Part shown: in pieces, positions 36,281 to 42,833 of the stretch
Layout of the letters: each line of letters begins with the position of its first letter
Numbering within the stretch: the first letter of the stretch is position 1
From: Sphingomonas sp. HMP6
GTDB taxonomy: Bacteria; Pseudomonadota; Alphaproteobacteria; Sphingomonadales; Sphingomonadaceae
Length of the DNA stretch: 64,000 nt
Direction: 5' to 3'
Assembly: GCF_013374095.1 (NCBI RefSeq)
Contig: NZ_AP022672.1
Span: 3,427,501-3,491,500, forward strand
Notes under the pieces: model-generated
Database searches by the model: none
Seen by the model: the letters and a program-made list of their open reading frames with translations, nothing else
What the model was told of the DNA's origin: nothing
Translations under genes and position numbers: made by a program

Positions 36281-36493
36281 TCAGAGCAAACGCGAGAGGC
36301 TGAAAGCGGCATAGGCGAGGCCCAGCACGATCATGCCGATGCCAAGGTAGCGGCGTTCGGGCGATTTGGCGGGCGGCGGGGATTTGCCCACCGACAGCCC
36401 CTTGGGCGAACCGGCGACGAAGCCGATTACCCAACCGAAATAGATGATATTGAGCGCAATGATGACGCCGAACAGATCAAAGGCATTGGTCAA
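36281..36493 (-). CDS. Small two-helix membrane protein
   Basis: A 70-residue protein with two hydrophobic segments (VIIALNIIYFGWVIGFVAG and LGIGMIVLGLAYAAFSLS) joined by a basic loop. Starts at TTG 36493, preceded by GGAG 9 nt upstream, and overlaps the stop of the tiny ORF at 36490. Last member of a run of overlapping small genes before nrdB. No family was recognised. Confidence 0.6.
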   Translation of the reverse strand: MTNAFDLFGVIIALNIIYFGWVIGFVAGSPKGLSVGKSPPPAKSPERRYLGIGMIVLGLAYAAFSLSRLL

Positions 36494-36537
36494 AGGGTCT
36501 CACTCCACGGCCGAGGGATATCGGCAAAATCGTTCAT
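36490..36537 (-). CDS. Tiny ORF (15 residues) linking two membrane-protein genes
   Basis: MNDFADIPRPWSETL. Its ATG overlaps the stop of the 66-residue gene (ATGA), and its TGA overlaps the TTG start of the next gene (TTGA). It could be a real microprotein or simply a coupling device between cistrons. Confidence 0.35.
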   Translation of the reverse strand: MNDFADIPRPWSETL

Positions 36538-36734
36538 GCCGCCAAGCTCCAGCGCCACATCGCGGTGGCACTCATCGCCAGCACGATGCCCAGCGACAGC
36601 GCCATGATGCCGACCATGCGGAAGGCGTAGGTCTTGGCCTCGCTGGTCTGGCGGATCAGCAGCAGCAGCAGCGTCGTGCCGATCACGGCGAACAGCACCG
36701 CAACGCCGTACATGATCGCGATCGAATAGGTCAT
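36534..36734 (-). CDS. Small membrane protein, 66 residues
   Basis: Two predicted helices (AIMYGVAVLFAVIGTTLLLLLI and FRMVGIMALSLGIVLAMSATAMW) separated by RQTSEAKTYA. ATG 36734 overlaps the upstream lipoprotein stop (ATGA). No family assigned. Its position in a chain of 4-nt overlaps suggests it belongs to one membrane complex with its neighbours. Confidence 0.6.
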   Translation of the reverse strand: MTYSIAIMYGVAVLFAVIGTTLLLLLIRQTSEAKTYAFRMVGIMALSLGIVLAMSATAMWRWSLAA

Positions 36735-37030
36735 CGCCGCACCGTGCGGTTGACGTACACGGTCTTGCTGCGGTGCGAGCCGACGCCGAGGAAAACGACG
36801 CCGATGAAGAAGCCGAAATCGTACCAGCCGCCATTGTTGGGGACGGCGTAGACCGCGACATCGGGCATGAACAGCGACAGCACCCAGGCGACCGGGAAGA
36901 TGAAACCGTGCCACAGGCCGAGCAGGAAACCGGGTGCCGCGGGCGCGACGGCGCTCGGCACCTGCTGCGCGCAGGCGGCGAGCAGCGCTGCGCCTGTAAG
37001 CACAATCGCTGTGCGGATCGATCGAATCAT
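36731..37030 (-). CDS. Small lipoprotein-like membrane protein, 99 residues
   Basis: Begins with a lipobox (VLTGAALLAACAQ), then two hydrophobic stretches (FLLGLWHGFIFPVAWVLSLFM and FGFFIGVVFLG). GFIFPVAWVLSLF and VPNNGGWYDFGFFIGV recall uncharacterised proteobacterial proteins but no named family. First gene of the run of overlapping cistrons that leads to nrdB. Divergent from the DUF2171 gene. Confidence 0.65.
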   Translation of the reverse strand: MIRSIRTAIVLTGAALLAACAQQVPSAVAPAAPGFLLGLWHGFIFPVAWVLSLFMPDVAVYAVPNNGGWYDFGFFIGVVFLGVGSHRSKTVYVNRTVRR

Positions 37031-37101
37031 GCGAGGCTCCTTGCATCCAACGCGCGGGACGCGCGTTTGGAATGAGCAACTATAACGCAGGAGCTACGCA
37101 C

Positions 37102-37362
37102 ATGGTCGACGCATCGCAGATTAAAGAACATGCCGAAGTCATCGGCGCCGACGGCGTCCATGTCGGCACCGTCGACCATGTCCAGGGTGGCCGCATCAAG
37201 CTGACCAAGAAGGATTCGGGCGCGCTCATCAACGAAGGGCATAGCGCGCATGAGGGGCATCACCATTTCATCCCGCTCGGCCTGGTCGCCGATGTCGAGA
37301 ACGGCACGGTGCGCCTTTCCGCCAACGCCGACGTGGCGGTGACGTTCGAAGAAGAAAAATAA
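37102..37362 (+). CDS. DUF2171 (PRC-barrel-like) protein
   Basis: An 86-residue protein starting MVDASQIKEHAEVIGADGVHVGTVDHV, characteristic of DUF2171 proteins, which are related to PRC-barrels. A His-rich middle (HSAHEGHHHF) might bind metal. ATG 37102 is chosen because AGGAG lies 8 nt upstream; an earlier ATG at 37072 has none. Ends at the shared terminator with nrdA. It separates nrdA from nrdB. Confidence 0.8.
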   Translation: MVDASQIKEHAEVIGADGVHVGTVDHVQGGRIKLTKKDSGALINEGHSAHEGHHHFIPLGLVADVENGTVRLSANADVAVTFEEEK

Positions 37363-37388
37363 GCCGTCCGCGCACGACGCGTGTTTCG

Positions 37389-37425
37389 AAGCCCCGGTGC
37401 GCAGCGTGCGCGCCGGGGCTTTTTG
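37389..37425. terminator. Bidirectional terminator between DUF2171 gene and nrdA
   Basis: AAGCCCCGG and CCGGGGCTTTTT arms around a GC-rich loop, with a T tract on the plus strand. Sits between convergent gene ends (37362 and 37442). Confidence 0.88.
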
Positions 37426-37441
37426 CGTCAGCTGTCTTGCC

Positions 37442-39388
37442 TCACTGGCAAGCAAGGCATTCATCGTAATTCTTCACTTCGATGTCGAATTGCGGCTTTT
37501 CGATCGTATTGTCGGCCTCGACCCCACCGGCGAACCCGGCGCGTTGCACCGATTTGGAGCGGAGATAGTAAAGCGACTTGATGCCCAATTCCCACGCGCG
37601 GAAGTGGAGCATGAGCAAGTCCCACTTCTCGACATCGGCGGGGATGAACAGGTTCAGCGAGGTCGCCTGGTCGATATAGGGCGTGCGGTCGGCCTGGAGC
37701 TCGATTAGCCAGCGCTGGTCGATCTCGAAGCTGGTCTTGTAGCAATCCTTCTCCTCGGTGCTGAGGAAGTCGAGATGCTGGACCGAGCCGCCTTGTTCGA
37801 GGATCGAATTCCACACCGCGTCGCTGTTCTTCGATTTCTCGATCAGCAGTTTTTCGAGATAGGGATTCTTGATCGAGAAGCTGCCCGACAGCGTCTTGTG
37901 GGTGTAGATGTTGGCGGGGATCGGCTCGATGCACGCCGACGTGCCGCCGCAGATGATGCTGATCGACGCGGTCGGTGCGATCGCCATCTTGCAGCTGAAG
38001 CGCTCCATCACGCCCATGTCGGCGGCATCGGGGCAGGGGCCGCGCTCGGTCGCGAGGTGCATCGACGCTTCATCGACTTGGCCCTTGATGTGCTTGAACA
38101 TGCGCAGGTTCCACGACTTGGCCATCGCGCCTTCGAACGGCAGGCCGCGCGCCTGCAGGAAGGAGTGGAAGCCCATCACACCGAGGCCGACCGACCGCTC
38201 GCGCATTGCCGAGTAAGCGGCTTGCTCCATGCCGGGTTCGGCACGGTCGATGAAATCCTGCAGGACGTTGTCGAGGAAACGCATCACGTCCTCGATGAAG
38301 CCCTTTTCGTCCTTCCACTCGTCCCACGTCTCGAGGTTGAGCGAGGACAGGCAGCACACCGCCGTGCGCTCGTTGCCGAGGTGATCCTTGCCGGTCGGCA
38401 GCGTGATCTCGCTGCACAGGTTCGAGGTCGAGACCTTGAGGCCGAGATCGCGGTGATGCTTGGGCATCGCCTTGTTCACATGATCCGAGAAGATGATGTA
38501 CGGCTCGCCGGTGGCGAGGCGGGTTTCGACCAGCTTCTGGAAGAGCGAACGCGCATCGACGGTGGCGCGCGCCGAGCCGTCCTTGGGGCTGGTCAACGTC
38601 CACTCTTCGCCTGCGCGCACCGCCTCCATGAAGGCATCGGTCAGCAACACGCCGTGGTGCAGATTGAGCGCCTTGCGGTTGAAATCGCCCGAGGGTTTGC
38701 GGATTTCGAGGAATTCCTCGATCTCGGGGTGCGACACGTCGAGGTAGACCGCGGCCGAACCACGGCGCAGCGAGCCTTGGCTGATCGCGAGCGTCAGCGA
38801 ATCCATCACGCGCACGAACGGGATGATGCCGCTGGTCTTGCCGTTGAGGCCGACCGGCTCGCCGATGCCGCGGACGTTGCCCCAATAGGTGCCGATCCCG
38901 CCGCCGCGCGACGCCAGCCAGACATTCTCGTTCCAGGTGTCGACGATGCCGTTGAGGCTGTCGGGCACCGAATTGAGGAAGCAGGAGATCGGCAGGCCGC
39001 GTCCGGTGCCGCCGTTCGACAGGACGGGCGTGGCGGGCATGAACCACAGGCGCGAGATATAGCTGTAGAGCCGCTGCGCGTGGCCGGCATCATCGGCATA
39101 GGCCGAGGCGACGCGCACGAACAGATCCTGAAAGGTTTCGCCGGGCAGCAGATAGCGGTCTTTGAGCGTGTCCTTGCCGAATTCGGTCAGCAGCGCGTCG
39201 CGCGAATGATCGACCTCGACGGGATAAAGCTGCGCATGGACTTCCTTGGAGTCACTCCGCGCGGCGAGCGTGCGTTTCGCGCCGCTGGTGTCGCTTGCCG
39301 GGGTGGCTGCGCTGGTCGTCAGCGCCTCGATCGCATCGGTGGCCATGTCCGTATTCGCTTCCCTGCTGTCCCGAAAATCCATCGTCAT
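37442..39388 (-). CDS. nrdA: Ribonucleoside-diphosphate reductase, alpha subunit (class Ia)
   Basis: Catalytic subunit, 648 residues. Active-site residues are visible: ISCFLN (first redox Cys), NLCSEITLP (radical Cys and Glu), CCLSSLNL (second redox Cys), and a C-terminal YDECLACQ tail for thioredoxin/glutaredoxin. The typical N-terminal ATP-cone is absent: the sequence goes from a Thr/Ala-rich leader to VDHSRDALLTEFGKDTL. ATG 39388 or 39382 could start it. A long 5' region follows upstream, with candidate NrdR boxes. Confidence 0.94.
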   Translation of the reverse strand: MTMDFRDSREANTDMATDAIEALTTSAATPASDTSGAKRTLAARSDSKEVHAQLYPVEVDHSRDALLTEFGKDTLKDRYLLPGETFQDLFVRVASAYADDAGHAQRLYSYISRLWFMPATPVLSNGGTGRGLPISCFLNSVPDSLNGIVDTWNENVWLASRGGGIGTYWGNVRGIGEPVGLNGKTSGIIPFVRVMDSLTLAISQGSLRRGSAAVYLDVSHPEIEEFLEIRKPSGDFNRKALNLHHGVLLTDAFMEAVRAGEEWTLTSPKDGSARATVDARSLFQKLVETRLATGEPYIIFSDHVNKAMPKHHRDLGLKVSTSNLCSEITLPTGKDHLGNERTAVCCLSSLNLETWDEWKDEKGFIEDVMRFLDNVLQDFIDRAEPGMEQAAYSAMRERSVGLGVMGFHSFLQARGLPFEGAMAKSWNLRMFKHIKGQVDEASMHLATERGPCPDAADMGVMERFSCKMAIAPTASISIICGGTSACIEPIPANIYTHKTLSGSFSIKNPYLEKLLIEKSKNSDAVWNSILEQGGSVQHLDFLSTEEKDCYKTSFEIDQRWLIELQADRTPYIDQATSLNLFIPADVEKWDLLMLHFRAWELGIKSLYYLRSKSVQRAGFAGGVEADNTIEKPQFDIEVKNYDECLACQ

Positions 39389-39463
39389 CGCCTTCGTCTT
39401 CCAGTCACTTGATGGACCGGAGCGCTGCCATTTCACCATGGGGCGTTCCCGGTCCGTTCGAAT

Positions 39464-39543
39464 CGGGGGACGAACCCCCATGCTATCATTTCCGGGCGAC
39501 CGCACGAGAACAAAATAAGCCCGTCCTGTGTCGAAAACACAGG
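39464..39543 (-). promoter_or_regulatory. Structured leader of nrdA
   Basis: Within the 421-bp gap 39389-39809, hairpins GGGGGACGAACCCCC (39464-39478) and CCTGTGT/ACACAGG (39525-39543) lie between the candidate NrdR boxes and the nrdA start. No riboswitch family was recognised. The remaining gap sequence shows no gene. Confidence 0.4.
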
Positions 39544-39581
39544 GAAGGACGTCTCTGCAATATGGGGTTGCAGGCTTTGCG

Positions 39582-39629
39582 CTACTAGCTCTTGGGTTCG
39601 CCCCCGAACTCAACCCCTACAGATTGTGC
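39582..39629. promoter_or_regulatory. Tandem NrdR-box-like sites upstream of nrdA
   Basis: CTACTAGCTCTTGGGT (39582-39597) and CCCCTACAGATTGTGC (39614-39629) each match 10-11 of 16 positions of the NrdR consensus ACACwATATATwGTGT. They are 32 bp apart, close to three helical turns, as expected for a pair of NrdR boxes. Confidence 0.5.
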
Positions 39630-39809
39630 CGGATCGACCAACGAAGCAAGTCGGTAAATGACAGATTAGCGACTCAGTTCGTCGCTATTTTGATTCAGCT
39701 CAACGCACGCCCAAAGCGGGCATAGGGCGCGACGCGCGGTCGAAGCTGACATGCGCGAAACGCAAGAGACCGAAGCGGGAACGTGACTTTTTTTTCACAC
39801 GACCGATGA

Positions 39810-41183
39810 TCACGGCATCGCGGGTGGGCAGGGCAGGGTGACGATCACGGCGAGGCCCCCGAGCGGTGCTGATTCGAGCGTCAGCGTGCCGCCGTAGAGC
39901 GTCGCGAGTTCCTGCGCGATCGACAGGCCGAAGCCGTGGCCGTCGCCGCGTTCGTCGAGTCGCTGCCCGGCGGCAAGCGCGGCGGCGCGGGCCTCGGGGG
40001 GGATACCTTTGCCGTCATCGGCGATCGTCAGGCGGACGAAGCGCGCGTCGGTCGCGGGGTGCGCGGTGACGGTGATTCGGTGCGCAGCCCAGCGCCAGGC
40101 GTTGTCGAGCAGATTGCCGATCAGCTCGTCGAGATCCTGGCGATCGACCGCCACGGTCAAATCGGGCGCGATCTCGACGCTGGCGGTGACGCCGCGATCC
40201 GCATGGATGCGGCCGAGCGCGTTGGTCAGATCGGCAAGCACCGGGGTGAGCGGCGTGGCGACGCGCATCGCCCCGCCGGGGGTGGCGGCGCGGGCGCGGC
40301 CAAGATGGTGGCGCACGGCGCGATCGATCCGCTCGACCTGTTCGCGCAAGAGCCCGTCCGGGTCGTGTGGCGGGAGCGCGAGTGCGAGCGTGGCGAGCGG
40401 GGTTTTGAGGCCGTGCGCGAGATTGGCGACATGACCGCGCGCATTGGCGAGTGCCGCGGCGTTTTCGGCGAGCAGCGCGTTGATTTCGGTCGCGAGGGGT
40501 AAGAGTTCGCTTGGCTGGTTTTCGGGGAGCGCCTTGGCTTTACCTGCGCGGATCGCGGCGAGGCTCTCGCGCATTGTTTTCAGCGGGCGCAGGCCGATGC
40601 GAAGCTGGACCAGCGTGGCGATGGTGAGCGCGGCCCCGAGCAGAAGCAGCGAGCCGAGCAGCGGCATCATCGCCGCGCGCAACGGTCGGTCGACGATCGC
40701 GCGCGGGGCCGAGGCGGTGATGCGGACGGGACCGGCGGGCGTGGCGAGCATCAGGCTGCGCGCGTGGCGCGGACCGTCGCGGTCGCGCCAATCGAGCGCT
40801 TGCGGATCCCGGCCGTCGCGGTGGTGTCGCGCGAAGGGTGGGCCGTCCGGAAAGCGCGGGCGTTCTTCCATCGCATTCAGATCGGGCTTGGCGGGCGAGG
40901 CGATGGTGCGGCCGCCCGCATTGATCCGCCAGCCCCAGCCGCCGCGCGGATCGTCATAGGGTGCGGCGAGGATCAGGCGGCTGCGGTCGATCGCGCCGTC
41001 GGGGCGGACGGCTTGGGCGAGCACCGCGATCTGCGCGTCGAGCCGATCGTCCAGCCCGCGCATCACGAAGCGATCGAGCACCGCGCCGATCGTGACGGCG
41101 GCGAAGGCGAGCGCGGCGAGCGTCGCGATCAGCGCGGTGACGAGCAGGCGACCGTAGAGCGAGCGGGGGAGGAGGGTTGTCAT
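39810..41183 (-). CDS. Sensor histidine kinase (QseC/PhoQ type)
   Basis: Inner-membrane sensor of 457 residues. Two helices (LLVTALIATLAALAFAAVTIGAVL and AAMMPLLGSLLLLGAALTIATLV) bracket a periplasmic domain rich in His/Arg/Asp. After a HAMP linker come the phosphoacceptor HGLKTPLATLALAL and the ATPase boxes NLLDNAWRWA, DDGKGIPPEA and GFGLSIAQELATLYGG. Pairs with the response regulator directly upstream, across a REP element. Target genes are not proven, but an OB-fold protein gene diverges from the pair. Confidence 0.93.
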   Translation of the reverse strand: MTTLLPRSLYGRLLVTALIATLAALAFAAVTIGAVLDRFVMRGLDDRLDAQIAVLAQAVRPDGAIDRSRLILAAPYDDPRGGWGWRINAGGRTIASPAKPDLNAMEERPRFPDGPPFARHHRDGRDPQALDWRDRDGPRHARSLMLATPAGPVRITASAPRAIVDRPLRAAMMPLLGSLLLLGAALTIATLVQLRIGLRPLKTMRESLAAIRAGKAKALPENQPSELLPLATEINALLAENAAALANARGHVANLAHGLKTPLATLALALPPHDPDGLLREQVERIDRAVRHHLGRARAATPGGAMRVATPLTPVLADLTNALGRIHADRGVTASVEIAPDLTVAVDRQDLDELIGNLLDNAWRWAAHRITVTAHPATDARFVRLTIADDGKGIPPEARAAALAAGQRLDERGDGHGFGLSIAQELATLYGGTLTLESAPLGGLAVIVTLPCPPAMP

Positions 41184-41200
41184 GCGCTCTCGCCTGTAAG

Positions 41201-41309
41201 CTCCACCCCGGCGAACGCCGGGGCCCAGTTGAGAGCCTTGAGAAATTGGGCGCAGCGGTTCCAAACTGCTGCTGCGCGACTGGGCCCCGGCGTTCGCCGG
41301 GGTGGAGCT
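41201..41309. repeat. REP-like inverted repeat, CCACCCCGGCG family, between RR and HK genes
   Basis: The arms at 41201-41231 and 41279-41309 contain the perfectly complementary AGCTCCACCCCGGCG and CGCCGGGGTGGAGCT, extending through CCCAGT. The centre includes TTGGGCGCAGCGG, shared with the copy at 19848-19952. It fills the gap between two cistrons of one operon, so it can form a hairpin in the mRNA. Confidence 0.9.
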
Positions 41310-41325
41310 AAGGGGTTGAGGCCGC

Positions 41326-41982
41326 TCACCCCACCACCCGATAGCCGCGCCCGCGCACCGTCTCGATCCGCTCCGCGCCGATCTTCTTGCGCAAGCGCCC
41401 GACGATCACTTCGAGCGAATTGGAATCGGGGTCGGCATCGCCTTCATAGACATGGTCCAGCAGATCGAGCCGGTCGACCACCACGCCCTTGCGCAGCATC
41501 AGCGTCGTCAGCACGCGCCATTCGAGCGCGGTGAGGCGCAAGGGGAGTCCGTCGAGTTCGACTTGCCCCGTTTGCGCATCGAACGACACCGGGCCGCACT
41601 GAATGCGCGCCGCGGCATTGCCGGTCGCGCGGCGGACCAGCGCGCGCAGCCGCATGACGAGTTCCTCGACGCGGAACGGCTTGGTCAGATAATCGTCGGC
41701 CCCGGCGCGGAACCCTGCGACCTTTTCCGACCAGCCGTCGCGTGCGGTGAGGATCAGCACGGGCAGCGCGCGCCCGGCGGCGCGCCATTCCTCCAGCACG
41801 GTGATGCCCGATTTGATCGGCAGGCCGAGATCGAGCACCGCCGCATCATAGCTGCCGGTATCGCCGAGATGCGCGCCATCCTCGCCATTCGCCGCCACGT
41901 CGACTGCGAAATTCTCGGCGCGAAGCGCCTTGGCGATGCCGTCGGCGAGCGCGGTGTCGTCCTCGACCAGCAGGATGCGCAT
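41326..41982 (-). CDS. OmpR/PhoB-family response regulator (QseB/PhoP type)
   Basis: DNA-binding response regulator of 218 residues. Receiver domain: LLVEDDTALADGI (acidic pocket), DAAVLDLGLPIKSG (phospho-Asp), ILTARD and DYLTKPF (Lys). C-terminal winged helix: PLRLTALEWRVLTTLMLRKG...VEVIVGRLRKKIG. First gene of the RR-HK operon. Confidence 0.95.
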   Translation of the reverse strand: MRILLVEDDTALADGIAKALRAENFAVDVAANGEDGAHLGDTGSYDAAVLDLGLPIKSGITVLEEWRAAGRALPVLILTARDGWSEKVAGFRAGADDYLTKPFRVEELVMRLRALVRRATGNAAARIQCGPVSFDAQTGQVELDGLPLRLTALEWRVLTTLMLRKGVVVDRLDLLDHVYEGDADPDSNSLEVIVGRLRKKIGAERIETVRGRGYRVVG

Positions 41983-42105
41983 GGGTGTGTCCTTTGATCC
42001 GGTTGCTAGGCCGTAACGCTAAACCGGGCCTGAACCGGCGGGTTCAGCGGGGTGGTGGGGCCGACGCGTAGAAAGGGCAACACCAACCAAGCAGGAGTAC
42101 AGACA

Positions 42106-42732
42106 ATGACCGACCCAATCGAAGGCCCGAACGCCGCCCCCGAAGGCGAGACCAAGCGCCCGCGTCGCTTTTCCGTGCAGGCGGCTTTGGTCGCCACCGC
42201 CTTGCTCGCGGTCGGGGTCGGCGGCGGCGCGACCGTCGCGCAGATGAGCGGTCCATCGATCGAAATGGCCCCGGCGACGCCCGTCGCGATCAAGGGGCTG
42301 AGCGAGGGCGATTCGATCGTCACGGTGCGCGGCAAGGTGGCCGAAGTTTACGGGCGCGCCTTCATCCTGGCCGATGGCAGCGGGCGCGCGCTGGTCGAGG
42401 CTGGGCGGCATCGCGGCTTCATGGCCGATGCGTCGCCGCTGGTGCGTGTCGGGCAGACGGTGAGCGTGCAAGGCCGTTTCCAGGGCGGCACGATCCACGC
42501 CGCGTTTCTGGTTGGCGCGGATGGGAAAGTGACGGCGCTGCACCCGATGGCTCTGCCACGTGGTGGTCCGGGCGGACGTGAGGGGCGGCACGGGCCGCAT
42601 GGCGGGCCGGGTGGTCCGGAGGGGCGTGGGCCCGATCGGGGGTTTGATGGTGGACCCGACGGTGGGTTGGATGATGCGGATGCGCCGCCCCCGCCGCCAG
42701 CGGTTGCGGTGACGGGAAACAGCGCGGGCTAA
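42106..42732 (+). CDS. OB-fold protein, YgiW-like, with Gly-rich tail
   Basis: A 208-residue protein with a membrane anchor or signal helix (AALVATALLAVGVGGG), an OB-fold-like segment (IVTVRGKVAEVYGRAFILADGSGRALVEAG...VSVQGRFQGGTIHAAFLVG), and a low-complexity His/Gly/Pro tail (PHGGPGGPEGRGPDRG). Arrangement beside a QseBC-type system recalls ygiW next to qseBC in E. coli. ATG 42106 follows AGGAG. Divergent from the response regulator and probably its target. Confidence 0.72.
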   Translation: MTDPIEGPNAAPEGETKRPRRFSVQAALVATALLAVGVGGGATVAQMSGPSIEMAPATPVAIKGLSEGDSIVTVRGKVAEVYGRAFILADGSGRALVEAGRHRGFMADASPLVRVGQTVSVQGRFQGGTIHAAFLVGADGKVTALHPMALPRGGPGGREGRHGPHGGPGGPEGRGPDRGFDGGPDGGLDDADAPPPPPAVAVTGNSAG

Positions 42733-42833
42733 AGCGCCGCGGCAAAGCCGCGTTGTCGGATGCGGCTGCCAGCCGCACCGGCCGGGGTGCGCCCAAGGCG
42801 CGATTTAGGTGGCCCTAAATCTTGCGGCGCACC
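42733..42833. repeat. GC-rich modular repeat, inverted copy
   Basis: Contains GATTTAGG-TGGC-CCTAAATC (42802-42821), GCGGCTGCCAGCCGC, CCGGCCGG and CGCGGCAAAGCCGCG. Read on the minus strand it parallels the copy at 32364-32510, without the CCCCACAAAGT palindrome. It fills the gap between convergent genes. Confidence 0.6.

Noticed and set aside
39410..39460. Cobalamin riboswitch before nrdA
   Set aside because: A GGGAACG stretch resembles one conserved block, but the other blocks are absent.
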